The notes beneath the pieces are model-generated. The model was not told the origin of the DNA and ran no database searches. It saw only the letters and a program-made list of their open reading frames with translations. Of a DNA stretch of 64,000 nt, positions 53,684-63,182 are shown piece by piece (positions within the stretch are counted from its first letter, which is position 1; every line of letters starts with the position of its first letter). The DNA lies in the NCBI RefSeq assembly GCF_003865035.1, contig NZ_BHVZ01000002.1:62001-126000 (forward strand), given 5' to 3'. A program made the position numbers and the translations under genes. Origin of the DNA: Anaerotignum faecicola (GTDB lineage: Bacteria; Bacillota; Clostridia; Lachnospirales; Anaerotignaceae).

Positions 53684-54343
53684 TTACTGCTTGATTTCCT
53701 GCCGAAGCATGGCAAGAAGGGAACTGCTGCCCAGTCTGTCAGCCCCTGCCGCAAGAAAAGCCTCCGCATCGGCAACTGATTTGATGCCGCCTGCCGCTTT
53801 AATCTTCGTATCCCCTGTTACATATTTTTTAAACAGCCGAATATCCGCGAGCGTTGCCCCGCCGCCGGCAAAGCCTGTGCTGGTTTTGATGAATTCCGCC
53901 CGAGAGCGGCTCACCACATCACAAAGAGCAATTTTTTCTTCTTCTGTCAGCAAGCAGGTTTCAATGATGACCTTTAACCGCTTCTCATCACAGGCATCCT
54001 TCACCGCATTGATTTCCTGCAAAATCGCATCATAGCTTTTTGCCTTTGCCCAGCCGATATTGATGACCATATCAATCTCCGCTGCGCCGTTTTGTACCGC
54101 TTCTGCTGCTTCAAAGACCTTCACTGCCGTTGTCTGGTATCCGTTCGGAAACCCGATCACCGTGCAGATAGGAAGTCTTTCTCCCACAAATTCCGCGGCC
54201 TGCTTCACAAAAGAAGGTGGGATACATACCGAGGCCGTTCCAAAGTCCATTCCCTCCTGACAAATCTCACGGATTTGCTCCCAGACTGCGTTCTGTTTCA
54301 GCAGAGTATGGTCAATAAAACGGAAAATTTCATGCTTATTCAT
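53684..54343 (-). CDS. deoC: Deoxyribose-phosphate aldolase DeoC
   Basis: The 219-residue enzyme cleaves 2-deoxyribose 5-phosphate to glyceraldehyde 3-phosphate and acetaldehyde. Class I aldolase features: DHTLLKQNAVWEQI start, LKVIIETCLLTEEE with the catalytic-region Lys, and the Schiff-base lysine in KTSTGFAGGGA and IKAAGGIKS. It has its own promoter. The next genes belong to an amino-acid importer, an unusual context for deoC. Confidence 0.95.
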   Translation of the reverse strand: MNKHEIFRFIDHTLLKQNAVWEQIREICQEGMDFGTASVCIPPSFVKQAAEFVGERLPICTVIGFPNGYQTTAVKVFEAAEAVQNGAAEIDMVINIGWAKAKSYDAILQEINAVKDACDEKRLKVIIETCLLTEEEKIALCDVVSRSRAEFIKTSTGFAGGGATLADIRLFKKYVTGDTKIKAAGGIKSVADAEAFLAAGADRLGSSSLLAMLRQEIKQ

Positions 54344-54379
54344 GCACTTTCCTCCTTTATCCCACGAAATTACCTAAAA

Positions 54380-54408
54380 AGTATACCATAAAAATGCAGA
54401 CATAACAA
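54380..54408 (-). promoter_or_regulatory. Promoter of deoC
   Basis: Minus strand: TTGTTA (54408-54403), 17-bp spacer, TATACT (54385-54380). Confidence 0.75.
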
Positions 54409-54522
54409 TGTCGGTTTTTTTATCATTTTTTAATGTTTTTTCTATCAATTACGCATTTTTATGAAATTTTTTAATATTATTCAAAATTTGCATATATAAA
54501 ATTTCAATAAAAAATATCAACA

Positions 54523-54556
54523 AAAAACTCCCACCATGGTCACGCCACAATGGGAG
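54523..54556 (-). terminator. Terminator of ispH-rpsA operon
   Basis: CTCCCACCATGG (54528-54539) pairs with CCACAATGGGAG (54545-54556), followed on the minus strand by six T's. Confidence 0.85.
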
Positions 54557-54571
54557 CTTTTGCACACGGGA

Positions 54572-56512
54572 TTATTCTGCTGCGGGAGCTTCTTCCACAG
54601 GAGCATCTGCCTGTCTCTTGGAAAGGCTGATTTTTTTCTGGTCGGAATTTACTTCCAGAACCTTCACGTTGATGATTTCGCCAACCTTCAGTTCATCTTC
54701 GGGTTTTACAACGTGCTTGTTCGCAATCTGGGAAATGTGTACCAGACCATCTACGCCGGGTTCCAGTTCAACGAATGCACCGAAGGGTACCATACGAACA
54801 ACCTTACCCTCAACGATGGAGCCAACTGCATATTTGTCAGCTGCCAGCTTCCAAGGGTTCTTGTCTGCATCCTTCAGGGACAGGCTGATTTTGCCCTTTT
54901 CCTTATCTACATCCAGAACGAATACTTCAACTTCCTGACCTTCCTTCAGAACCTCTCTGGGGTTGGAAATTCTGCCCCAGCTCATTTCGGAAATGTGAAT
55001 CAGGCCATCTACGCCGCCCAGATCAACGAATGCGCCGAAGTCTGTCAGTCTGGAAACAGTACCTGCAATCTTGGAGCCAACTGCGATTGTTTCAAACAGA
55101 GCTGCCTTCTTTGCTGCGATTTCCTTTTCAACCAGATCTTTTCTGCCGCCGATAATACGACGTTTTACTCTATCCATTTCAATGATATTGAATTCCAGCT
55201 CCTGACCCTTGAATACGCTCAGATCCTCGATGAATCTGTTGGAAACCTGAGAGGAAGGAATGAATACTCTTACGCCGTTTACAACTGCAATCAGACCGCC
55301 CTTTACAACGTCTGTTACAGTACCTGTAACAACTGTTTTTTCATTGAATGCCTTTTCGATATCTTCCATGCCCTTCTGTTCTTCGATACGCTTTCTGGAC
55401 AGAAGTACATTGCCATCGCCGTCATTTACACGAACAACGAAAACTTCGATTTCATCACCGGGCTGTACAACCTGGCTGGGAACTACTGTTGTATCTCTGC
55501 TGAATTCGCCTCTGGGGATAACACCGTCAGATTTGAAACCCAGATTAACGGAAACCTCTTCGCCTACAACCTGAATAACGGTGCCTTTTACAACATCGCC
55601 TGTGTGCAGGGTAACAAGAGAATCTTCCAGCATCTGCTCAAAACTCACTTCTTCAACATTTACATTTTCAATTTCGCTCATAGTAACTACTACCTCCTTA
55701 ATTATTGCAGGTGGTGTGGACGCACCCGCAGTTATCCCTATTCTATCATCCTTCTTGAAAGTTTTCAACACTAAATCGCAAATTGTTTCAATATGAACCG
55801 TATTCTCGCAATTTTTTTTACAAATCTCAACCAATTTTTGTGTATTAGAGCTTTTTTTGTCCCCGATGACAATCATTTTATCCACATTCTGGGAAAGCTC
55901 CATGGCTTCCTTCTGCCTCTTTTCCGTCGCAGAGCAAATTGTCTGGGAAATCTCCATTTTCAGACCCTTCTGCCGCAAAATGGCAAGCATATCGTCAAAC
56001 TTGCTCTGGCGGAAGGTTGTCTGCACCACAACGGCGTAGTCCTTCTCCGTATCCAGCTCTGCCGCCCTTGCCTCCTCAGGGCTTTCCAGAATAACGGCTG
56101 TATTGCCGCACCAGCCGTTAATGCCCTGTACCTCCGGGTGCTTTCCGTCTCCGGCAATGATGATGCTTTTGCCCTGATTCCACGCTTCATTCACAATCGT
56201 GTGTATCTTCTTGACAAACGGACAGGTGCCGTCCACCATTCGCATGCCCTTTTCCTCCAGCGCATCATACAGAAACTTTCCTACACCGTGCGAACGAATC
56301 ACAACCGTACCCTCGTCAATCCCGTCCAGGCTTTCAATGATATGCAGCCCCTTGGCATCCAGATCCTTCGTGACCTCCTTGTTATGAATCAGAGAACCAT
56401 AGGAATACAGCGGTGCGCCGTCATTTTTTTCTATTTCCGCATACGCCATCTCAATCGCACGCTTCACGCCAAAACAAAACCCTGCGGATGCCGCCAGTGT
56501 TACGTTGCTCAT
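54572..56512 (-). CDS. ispH-rpsA: Fused HMBPP reductase (IspH) and ribosomal protein S1
   Basis: The 646-residue bifunctional protein combines an [4Fe-4S] IspH domain (about 1-280; cysteines in [18 protein letters not shown] and [11 protein letters not shown]) that makes IPP and DMAPP in the MEP pathway, with four S1 RNA-binding repeats (about 300-630). The fusion is known in Clostridia. An internal ATG at 55681 has a strong AAGGAGGT 11 bases upstream and could give a free S1 protein of 369 residues. It is the last gene of the operon, after plsC (4-bp overlap). Confidence 0.95.
   Translation of the reverse strand: MSNVTLAASAGFCFGVKRAIEMAYAEIEKNDGAPLYSYGSLIHNKEVTKDLDAKGLHIIESLDGIDEGTVVIRSHGVGKFLYDALEEKGMRMVDGTCPFVKKIHTIVNEAWNQGKSIIIAGDGKHPEVQGINGWCGNTAVILESPEEARAAELDTEKDYAVVVQTTFRQSKFDDMLAILRQKGLKMEISQTICSATEKRQKEAMELSQNVDKMIVIGDKKSSNTQKLVEICKKNCENTVHIETICDLVLKTFKKDDRIGITAGASTPPAIIKEVVVTMSEIENVNVEEVSFEQMLEDSLVTLHTGDVVKGTVIQVVGEEVSVNLGFKSDGVIPRGEFSRDTTVVPSQVVQPGDEIEVFVVRVNDGDGNVLLSRKRIEEQKGMEDIEKAFNEKTVVTGTVTDVVKGGLIAVVNGVRVFIPSSQVSNRFIEDLSVFKGQELEFNIIEMDRVKRRIIGGRKDLVEKEIAAKKAALFETIAVGSKIAGTVSRLTDFGAFVDLGGVDGLIHISEMSWGRISNPREVLKEGQEVEVFVLDVDKEKGKISLSLKDADKNPWKLAADKYAVGSIVEGKVVRMVPFGAFVELEPGVDGLVHISQIANKHVVKPEDELKVGEIINVKVLEVNSDQKKISLSKRQADAPVEEAPAAE
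55681..55699 (-). promoter_or_regulatory. Internal ribosome-binding site and start codon within ispH-rpsA
   Basis: AAGGAGGT (minus strand, about 55699-55692) lies 11 nt before an in-frame ATG at 55681 that starts [12 protein letters not shown], at the IspH-S1 domain boundary. Confidence 0.65.
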
Positions 56513-57120
56513 TCCTTCACCTTCAATTCTTCCACCTTATCCATAATCACCTTCGTGATTTCTCCCATAAGCTCTGTTGTCAGCTTTTTATCCCGAAATT
56601 CATCCAACGTCAGCGGCTCGCCATAGCGAATCGTAAGCTTGCTGCGGAATTTATAGGTGCCGCTGATGGCGCAGGGAATGACAGGTGCATTTCCCTTCAT
56701 CGCAAAAAGCGCCACGCCTGCCTTTGCCGCAACGTCCTCGCCTGCCTTTACCCGTCTGCCTTCCGCAAAAATGCCGACAATCTTGCCTTCCTTCAAAAGC
56801 TTGATTGCTGTCTTGACCGCCTTCATATCCATGGAAACCTTGCGGTCAATTGGGAATACGCCCAACTGGTCAAGCACCCATGAAAACAGCTTATTTTTAA
56901 ATAATTCCTTCTTTGCAATATAATGCGGCAGCCTGTCCAGATAAATCGCCGTGGAAACAGGATCATAATTGCTGTAATGGTTGCTGCAAATCACACCGTT
57001 GCCGGTTTCTGGAATATTTTCCTTCCCGATGATTTCCACCTTGAACATAATGGCATACCAGATTTTCACCAGAAAAATCGCTACATAATAGACCCATGAT
57101 TTCTTTTCTGTATCCTTCAT
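56509..57120 (-). CDS. plsC: 1-acyl-glycerol-3-phosphate acyltransferase (PlsC)
   Basis: The 203-residue membrane-associated enzyme has the HX4D acyltransferase motif in [11 protein letters not shown] and a [11 protein letters not shown] substrate motif. It converts lysophosphatidate to phosphatidate in phospholipid synthesis. An N-terminal hydrophobic segment anchors it. It overlaps cmk and ispH-rpsA by 4 bp each. Confidence 0.93.
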   Translation of the reverse strand: MKDTEKKSWVYYVAIFLVKIWYAIMFKVEIIGKENIPETGNGVICSNHYSNYDPVSTAIYLDRLPHYIAKKELFKNKLFSWVLDQLGVFPIDRKVSMDMKAVKTAIKLLKEGKIVGIFAEGRRVKAGEDVAAKAGVALFAMKGNAPVIPCAISGTYKFRSKLTIRYGEPLTLDEFRDKKLTTELMGEITKVIMDKVEELKVKE

Positions 57121-57794
57121 TTTTCTTTCACCCTTTCCGCAACAATATCTAAAATAGCCTGCAGCACAGCATCAATGCCCATGCCTGTCGAATCCAGAGA
57201 AACCGCATCTGCCGCCCTTTTCAAGGGACTGTGCGCTCTGTGCATATCGTTGTAATCCCTCTCAAGAATCATTTTCTTGATTTCTTCAAAATCAGCCGTT
57301 TCGCCTTTTTCCTGCAATTCGCCCACACGACGGCGCGCACGCTCCTCCACGCCGGCATCCAGATAAATCTTCACCTCGGCATCGGGCAGAACAACCGTCC
57401 CGATATCTCTGCCATCCATAATCACAGAATGTTCCCGCGCCATTTCCTGCTGCAATTCCACCATCCGCGCACGCACCTGCCGATACGCCGCAACCGTGGA
57501 TGCACCCTTTCCAATTTCCGCCGTGCGGATTTCCGCCGTAACATCCCTTCCGTTCAGGAAAATGCGCTGACCGCCCTCCTCCGGTACAATTTTCATCTGC
57601 AAATCTGCCAGCGCCGCAACCACAGCCGCTTCATCCGCAAGGGCAATGCCCTTCTCCGTGCAGAACAGCGCAACCGTACGGTACATCGCGCCCGTATCCA
57701 CATAAATAATGCCCAGTCTCTTGGCAACCATCTTCGCAACGGTGCTTTTTCCTGAGCCGGCAGGCCCATCCACCGCAATGGCAAATCGTTTCAT
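57117..57794 (-). CDS. cmk: Cytidylate kinase Cmk
   Basis: The 225-residue enzyme phosphorylates CMP/dCMP. P-loop is AVDGPAGSGKST near residue 10, followed by MYRTVALFC and GRDIGTVVLPDAEVKIYLDA. The ATG at 57794 is supported by GGAGG 9 bases upstream. Its gene begins just inside the 3' end of the HI0933-like gene region (the two overlap or abut), a common cmk-plsC-ispH arrangement. Confidence 0.95.
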   Translation of the reverse strand: MKRFAIAVDGPAGSGKSTVAKMVAKRLGIIYVDTGAMYRTVALFCTEKGIALADEAAVVAALADLQMKIVPEEGGQRIFLNGRDVTAEIRTAEIGKGASTVAAYRQVRARMVELQQEMAREHSVIMDGRDIGTVVLPDAEVKIYLDAGVEERARRRVGELQEKGETADFEEIKKMILERDYNDMHRAHSPLKRAADAVSLDSTGMGIDAVLQAILDIVAERVKEK

Positions 57795-57808
57795 GCTTTT
57801 TTTCCTCC

Positions 57809-59047
57809 TTATTCCGCGCAAACCGCATTCCCTGCCGCAAAGCCTGTGGAAAATGCAATTTGCAGATTAAAGCCGCCCGTATATGCGTCCACATCCAGAA
57901 CCTCGCCTGCAAAATGCAGCTGCTTCACAAATTTGCTCTCCATCGTCGCAGGGTCAATCTCATTCACCTGAATCCCACCACAGGTCACAACCGCTTCGTT
58001 ATAGCCCGTTGTCCCCGTAATCGTGAGCGGCAGTGCCTTCAAAAGCCCAACCAGACGCTTTCTTTCTTCCTTCGTCACACTGTTTACCTTTTTGCGCGCA
58101 TCAATCCCCGAAAGACGAATGATAACGGGAATGAGCTTCTGCGGCAGAAGCGCATCCAGTGCGTTTGCAAAATCCTTATTCGCAAATTTTTCAAAATCGC
58201 GCAGAATACGCGCATCCAGCTTTTTCTCATCCATCGCAGGCTTGAGGTCAATGTAAAGCCGATATCCTTCCTCTATCGTCAGAATGATATGCCTACTCGC
58301 GCTCAGAATCACAGGACCGGAAACGCCGAAATGCGTAAACAGCATTTCCCCGAAGTCACTGTAAACCTTCTTGCCCTTTTTATTTTTTATCGTAATTTCA
58401 ATATTTTTCAGACTCAGCCCCATCAGCTCATGGCACCAGTCCTCCTCTGTTCTGAGCGGCACCAGAGAGGGGTACAGCTTCGTCACATGATGTCCTGCCG
58501 CCTTCGCAAAGCGGTAGCCATCCCCCGTAGAGCCTGTACCGGGATAGGAAAGACCGCCTGTGCAGACAATCACGCCGTCTGCTCTTTCTTCCTTTCCGTT
58601 TTTCAGCCGAATCCCTTCTGCCCTGCCGTCCGCAATCAGAATACCCTCCACAGGACTTTCCAGATGCAGCTTCACCCCATTTTTCTTGAGGTATTTTTCC
58701 AATGCCAGCACCACATCCAGAGAACGGTCAGACACAGGAAATACACGCTTGCCGCGCTCCACCTTCAGCTCCAACCCCTGCTCCTTAAAAAATTCCTGCA
58801 AGCCGAAGCTGTCCAGCTGGTAAAAGGCGCTGTATAAAAAATAGGGATTGCCGGGGATATTTTCCAGAAGCCCCTCCACATCGCTGTCATTCGTCACATT
58901 GCAGCGTCCCTTGCCCGTAATCAGGATTTTCTTCCCGATGCGGTTATTTTTTTCGTAGAGATGCACCTCATGTCCCCGTTCTGCCGCGCGTCCTGCCGCC
59001 ATCAGTCCTGCCGCACCGCCGCCGACCACGATAATTTTCTTCTTCAT
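57809..59047 (-). CDS. HI0933-like FAD-dependent flavoprotein
   Basis: The 412-residue protein has a Rossmann dinucleotide motif VGGGAAGLMAAGRAAERG at the N-terminus, KILITGKGRCNVTND, and C-terminal GYNEAVVTCGGIQVNEIDP and GGFNLQIAFSTGFAAG typical of the HI0933/YhiN family. Function is unknown. It overlaps the histidine phosphatase gene by 4 bp and lies 14 bp before cmk. Confidence 0.92.
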   Translation of the reverse strand: MKKKIIVVGGGAAGLMAAGRAAERGHEVHLYEKNNRIGKKILITGKGRCNVTNDSDVEGLLENIPGNPYFLYSAFYQLDSFGLQEFFKEQGLELKVERGKRVFPVSDRSLDVVLALEKYLKKNGVKLHLESPVEGILIADGRAEGIRLKNGKEERADGVIVCTGGLSYPGTGSTGDGYRFAKAAGHHVTKLYPSLVPLRTEEDWCHELMGLSLKNIEITIKNKKGKKVYSDFGEMLFTHFGVSGPVILSASRHIILTIEEGYRLYIDLKPAMDEKKLDARILRDFEKFANKDFANALDALLPQKLIPVIIRLSGIDARKKVNSVTKEERKRLVGLLKALPLTITGTTGYNEAVVTCGGIQVNEIDPATMESKFVKQLHFAGEVLDVDAYTGGFNLQIAFSTGFAAGNAVCAE

Positions 59048-59697
59048 TTTTCTTCACCCTTTTCAAACAGCTCTGCCATTTCCAGATGCGCCTTATCGTT
59101 TAAGGTCATGAGCAGCTTTCTGCCGTCCTCCATCACATCCACCATCGTCACAGAGGTATTTGTCATCCATGTCTTACGGTAAAATTCATCCCCCATGCCA
59201 AGCAGACCGACCAGCATCACGCGCAGCAGTCCGCCATGCGAAACAATCGCGACATTCTGCCCCTTATGGCGCTCTGCCAGTGCTTCAAAGCCTTCCAATG
59301 CACGATCCATCGCATTCTGAAAGGAGCCTTCTCCGGGCACAGGATGGTCAAAGGGATTTTCAAAAAAATCTATATATACCTTGCCATATTTTTCCTTCAG
59401 CTCCGCGATGGTATGTCCTTCCCATTCACCGAAGTTGATTTCTCTGAAATGTGCATCCTGAATGGGGGTCAGCCCATGCGCCGCCGCCAACGGTGCCGCA
59501 GTTGCCACCGCCCTGTCCAGAGGGGATACATAGACCACATCCAGCGGCAGGAATTTGAAGCGTTCCCCCAAAAGGCGCGCCTGCTCCCTGCCTGCATCAT
59601 TCAGCTGTATATTCGTGCAGCCCTGATAACGACCGCCCTTGTTCCAATCCGTTTCCCCATGACGAATGAGGTAAAATCTTGTTTTGTTCTGTTCCAC
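59044..59697 (-). CDS. Histidine phosphatase family protein (second)
   Basis: The 217-residue protein has RFYLIRHGETDWNKGG, FGEWEGHTIAELKEKYG, and NVAIVSHGGLLRVML, the two phosphatase histidines. Substrate is unknown. A GTG start at 59697 with GGAGG nine bases upstream fits best; the upstream TTG has no such site. First gene of the operon that leads to cmk-plsC-ispH/rpsA. Confidence 0.9.
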   Translation of the reverse strand: MEQNKTRFYLIRHGETDWNKGGRYQGCTNIQLNDAGREQARLLGERFKFLPLDVVYVSPLDRAVATAAPLAAAHGLTPIQDAHFREINFGEWEGHTIAELKEKYGKVYIDFFENPFDHPVPGEGSFQNAMDRALEGFEALAERHKGQNVAIVSHGGLLRVMLVGLLGMGDEFYRKTWMTNTSVTMVDVMEDGRKLLMTLNDKAHLEMAELFEKGEEK

Positions 59698-59738
59698 GAG
59701 GCTTTTCCTCCTTATTCTCAATAGTTTCCTAAGTATAT

Positions 59739-59767
59739 ATTATACGGCAAGCACTACCGCCTTTCAA
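59739..59767 (-). promoter_or_regulatory. Promoter of histidine phosphatase-cmk-ispH/rpsA operon
   Basis: Minus strand: TTGAAA (59767-59762), 17-bp spacer, TATAAT (59744-59739). Confidence 0.85.
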
Positions 59768-59769
59768 GT

Positions 59770-59804
59770 AAAAAAGACCGCCTTGGAAAACTCCCAAAGC
59801 AGTC
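59770..59804 (-). terminator. Terminator after pseudouridine synthase gene
   Basis: GACCGCCTTGG pairs with CCAAAGCAGTC (11 bp with G-U pairs), followed on the minus strand by five to six T's. Confidence 0.8.
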
Positions 59805-59812
59805 CCTTCTTT

Positions 59813-60544
59813 TTATAATCTCTTTAAATATCTGATTTCCTTCTCTGTCAGATGGCGATATTTCCCCTTCGGCAAATCCCCCAGCGTAAGCTCTCCCGTT
59901 GCTACCCTTTGCAGCTGTGCCACAGGATGCTTGATGGATTCGCACATTTTACGCACCTGTCGGTTTCTGCCCTCATGAATCACGATTTCCGCCGTGCAGA
60001 AGCGTCCGTCCTTCTCTCTTTCGAGAATCTGAATCTTTGCGGGCTTCGTTTTCCTTCCATCAATCACAACGCCCCTGCGGAATTTCTGCAATGCCCCCTC
60101 ATCGGGCACACCGTATAGCTTCGCAATATAGGTTTTCTCTACATCATGCTTGGGGTGCGTCAGCTTATAGGTCAGGTCTCCGTCATTTGTCAGCAGCAGA
60201 AGCCCCGATGTATCATAATCCAAACGCCCGACAGGGAAAATGCGCGCGTTCACGCCCTTAATGAGGTCTACCACCGCAGGTCTGCCGAACTGCTCCTTCG
60301 CCGTTGTCACATAGCCGACCGGCTTATGCAGCATAAGATAGACAAGCTTGGTGTCCTTTTTGCTGATTTTCCTGTCCAGATAGGACACCTCATCCTTTTC
60401 GGGGTCAATCTTCAGCCCCATTTCGGTTACAACCTTCCCGTTGACCTTCACCTTTCCCTGTGCAATCAGCTCCTCTGCCCTTCTGCGGGATGCCACGCCT
60501 GCCTCAGCCAGAAATTTCTGCAATCGTTCCAATTTTTCTTCCAT
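59813..60544 (-). CDS. rRNA pseudouridine synthase, RluB/RsuA family
   Basis: The 243-residue enzyme has an S4 RNA-binding domain (ERLQKFLAEAGVASRRRAEELI) and a catalytic domain with the active-site Asp in GRLDYDTSGLLLLTNDG. It converts uridines to pseudouridine in rRNA. The ATG at 60544 has CGGAG upstream. It ends at a terminator, closing the scpA-scpB-dacF-rluB unit. Confidence 0.93.
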   Translation of the reverse strand: MEEKLERLQKFLAEAGVASRRRAEELIAQGKVKVNGKVVTEMGLKIDPEKDEVSYLDRKISKKDTKLVYLMLHKPVGYVTTAKEQFGRPAVVDLIKGVNARIFPVGRLDYDTSGLLLLTNDGDLTYKLTHPKHDVEKTYIAKLYGVPDEGALQKFRRGVVIDGRKTKPAKIQILEREKDGRFCTAEIVIHEGRNRQVRKMCESIKHPVAQLQRVATGELTLGDLPKGKYRHLTEKEIRYLKRL

Positions 60545-60628
60545 ATATCTTAACTCCGTTCTCAACCTGTATTTTTCATTCGATTTTCCTCAGTATACAT
60601 GAGCCTTCGCAGAAAGTCAAAAGTTTCT

Positions 60629-61798
60629 CTAATCTTTCCAATCTCGCCAGCTGAGCCACCCCTCCGCCAGGCGAAGCAGTCGCTGTGCAAGGGTAAACGG
60701 TTCTGCATCCTCTGCCGCAAGCAAATCCACCGCCGCAAGGCGTTCCTCACCAAGCCAAAGCACCGCCTGCCCCAGCCTTTCGCCCCGATGCACAGGCGCG
60801 GCAAGCTCCTTTGGCAAGTCTGCCGTCAGGTGCAGCTTTTCGATTTCCGCATCAGAAAATAACGCCGTATAGCCCTCTGCAAGAATTGTTTCCATCTGTG
60901 CTGTCGGGGAATCGGTAATGCGGATTTCCCCGAAACTCTCCCCTGCCTGCACTGCCTCGTAGGGATGAAAGACCGCGAAGCCATAGTCCATCAGGGCTTT
61001 CGTATCCGTCCACTTTTTCTGCTTACCTGCATCCCCCCAGCCACTGCCAAGCACCGCCGAAACCAGCCGCACGCCGTCCCGTTCTGCCGCACCGACAAAG
61101 CAATGCCCTGCCCGATTGGTGTAGCCTGTTTTAATGCCAAGCGCACCGCTGTATTCCCGCAAAAAGCGGTCTGCATTTGTCACACTGCAAGAGTGCCCTC
61201 CAGTCAAATCAGACACATAAATCTCCTGCTGCGCGATAATCTCCCGAAAGGTTTCGTTTTCCAGCGCATACGCCCCAATCAACGCCATATCGTAGGCGGT
61301 GGAGTGGTGCTGCTCCGCTGTCAGGTGGCTGTCCAGTCCGTTGGGCGAGCCAAAAACCGTATCCCTTGCGCCGATTTCCTTTGCCTTCTTCGTCATTTCC
61401 GCGCAGAACTTCGACACGTCCCCCGAAACCTGCTCCGCCAATGCCACCGCCGCATCATTATAGGAGCGCAGGAGCATGGCAGAAAGCAAAGCCCCTGCCT
61501 GCCACTGCTCTCCCTCCTGTAGGCTCATGTGTACCTTTGGCTGCTGTGCCGCGTTTTTGCTGACTGTGACAACCTCCGTCAGGCTTGCCTGCTCCAGAAC
61601 CAGTATCGCCGTCATAATCTTCGTGGTGCTTGCCATCGCAAGGGGTGCGTCCGCGTTCTTCCCCCATAACAGCCGCCCTGTTTTTCCGTCAATCAACGCT
61701 GCGCCCTGCGCCGCAACGGTCGGCTCTGCAGCAAGGGTCGGCACACTTCCCATCTGCAATAAAAAAAGCAGGAAAAAAAGAATTGCTCTCCGTTTCAT
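60629..61798 (-). CDS. dacF: D-alanyl-D-alanine carboxypeptidase (DacF-like)
   Basis: The 389-residue penicillin-binding protein trims stem peptides of peptidoglycan. It has a signal peptide and motifs SxxK (ASTTK, Ser 57 in this numbering), SYN (LLRSYNDAA) and KTG (GIKTGYTN), and a C-terminal domain that orients the enzyme at the membrane, ending LSWRDWKD. ATG at 61798 was chosen; an ATG six bases upstream is also possible. It follows scpB by 39 bp in the same operon. Confidence 0.92.
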   Translation of the reverse strand: MKRRAILFFLLFLLQMGSVPTLAAEPTVAAQGAALIDGKTGRLLWGKNADAPLAMASTTKIMTAILVLEQASLTEVVTVSKNAAQQPKVHMSLQEGEQWQAGALLSAMLLRSYNDAAVALAEQVSGDVSKFCAEMTKKAKEIGARDTVFGSPNGLDSHLTAEQHHSTAYDMALIGAYALENETFREIIAQQEIYVSDLTGGHSCSVTNADRFLREYSGALGIKTGYTNRAGHCFVGAAERDGVRLVSAVLGSGWGDAGKQKKWTDTKALMDYGFAVFHPYEAVQAGESFGEIRITDSPTAQMETILAEGYTALFSDAEIEKLHLTADLPKELAAPVHRGERLGQAVLWLGEERLAAVDLLAAEDAEPFTLAQRLLRLAEGWLSWRDWKD

Positions 61799-61837
61799 AG
61801 GCATCCCTCCTCCTGCTATCTTTATTCTGTTTTTCGC

Positions 61838-62398
61838 TTATGTATGAAACTCTGTTTCCGCATCCTTCTCCTTGGCTTCTTCCGGATTTTCTTCCTCCAA
61901 AGGCGGCAGCTCCCGAATACTCTTAAAGCCGAAATACCGCAGAAATTCCTTGCTTGTGCCAAAAAGAATCGGCTTGCCGGGGGTATCCGCCCGCCCGACC
62001 TCGCAGATGAGCCGCTTTTCCAGAAGCTTCGTCACCGCATGGTCGGAATTGACCCCACGGATTTCCTCCACCTGCGCGCGCGTCATCGGCTGCTTATAGG
62101 CGATAATCGCCAGCGTTTCCAGCAGGGACTGCGTCAGTCCCTGCCGCTGTGGGCTTTTATACATATTTCGAATATATTCAAAGCATTCTGCCGCCGTACA
62201 CATCTGATACGCGTCCGCAATCTCCACAATCCGCAGTCCCCGTTTTTCCTTCTCATATTTATCCGCAAGGGAAAGCACGACTGCCCGCGTCGTTGCCTGA
62301 TCCAGCTCAATCGTCTGCGCGATGGATGCCAAGGGCACCGCGTCACCGGCAATAAACAGCAGGGACTCCACAACCGCTTCCAGCTCCGATAATCTCAT
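61838..62398 (-). CDS. scpB: Chromosome condensation protein ScpB
   Basis: The 186-residue protein has the two winged-helix ScpB pattern, with VVESLLFIAGDAVPLASIAQ at the start, and QPMTRAQVEEIRGVNSDHAVTKLLEK and LFGTSKEFLRYFGF. It binds SMC-ScpA to segregate chromosomes. It overlaps scpA by 4 bp. Confidence 0.95.
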   Translation of the reverse strand: MRLSELEAVVESLLFIAGDAVPLASIAQTIELDQATTRAVVLSLADKYEKEKRGLRIVEIADAYQMCTAAECFEYIRNMYKSPQRQGLTQSLLETLAIIAYKQPMTRAQVEEIRGVNSDHAVTKLLEKRLICEVGRADTPGKPILFGTSKEFLRYFGFKSIRELPPLEEENPEEAKEKDAETEFHT

Positions 62399-63162
62399 TC
62401 TGCCCCTCCTTCATCATATCTGCTGATGAAAATTTCACCAAAGTTTTTCTCCTGCGTAATCTGCACTTCCTTCTGCTTAATCAGCTCCAATAGTGCCAGA
62501 AAGGTCACAACCCTTTCCATCTTCCCTGCATTTCTGCGGAAAATGGTATGGAAGGCTGTTTTTTCATGCGGATGCAGAATCAGCATATCGCGGATGTATT
62601 CCATCTTTTCCCCAACGGTAAATAAATCCTTCTGCACCGAACGGAAGGAGCTGCGCACCTTATCCTCCTTGGTTTCCTTTCTCGCCATCACCTGCCGGAA
62701 CGCCCGATAAAGGTCATCCATGGTGATGCCCTGCAATAAATCCTCCAATTCCTGCGGCGGCTGTTCCTTCAGCCTTGCCACAGAGGCATCCGCTTCCTTA
62801 TAGTACACAAGTGCCGCTTCCTCCTCGCGCTCCTTGAGGGTCTCTGTTGCGTCCTTAATCCGCTTATATTCCAGCAGGCGCTGTACCAGCTCCTCTCTGG
62901 GGTCGGGGCCTTCCTCCTCCTCTGCCTTCGGCTTGGGCAGGAGCAGCTTGCTTTTGATTTCAAGCAGCGTTGCCGCCATCAGCAAAAATTCGCTCATGCC
63001 GTCCATATCCCTGTCCTCCGCCGCATCCAGATAGGCGAGGTATTGCTCCGTCAGTGCCGCAATGGGAATATCATAAATATCAATTTCGTTTTTTTCAATC
63101 AGGTGATACAGCAAATCCAAAGGGCCCTCAAACGCTGCCAGTCTGATATTGATTGTCTCCAT
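62395..63162 (-). CDS. scpA: Chromosome condensation protein ScpA
   Basis: The 255-residue kleisin has the N-terminal FEGPLDLLYHLIEKNEIDIYDIPIA that binds the SMC neck and a C-terminal winged helix (FLALLELIKQKEVQITQEKNFGEI). It bridges the SMC heads. It follows the M50-like gene by 20 bp. Confidence 0.95.
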   Translation of the reverse strand: METINIRLAAFEGPLDLLYHLIEKNEIDIYDIPIAALTEQYLAYLDAAEDRDMDGMSEFLLMAATLLEIKSKLLLPKPKAEEEEGPDPREELVQRLLEYKRIKDATETLKEREEEAALVYYKEADASVARLKEQPPQELEDLLQGITMDDLYRAFRQVMARKETKEDKVRSSFRSVQKDLFTVGEKMEYIRDMLILHPHEKTAFHTIFRRNAGKMERVVTFLALLELIKQKEVQITQEKNFGEIFISRYDEGGAE

Positions 63163-63182
63163 AGAATTTCCCTTCCCCGCGC

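Noticed and set aside
54536..55774. Plus-strand open frame of 412 codons opposite ispH-rpsA
   Set aside because: Shadow of a well-defined S1 protein; composition is Cys/Phe/Asn-rich and uninformative.
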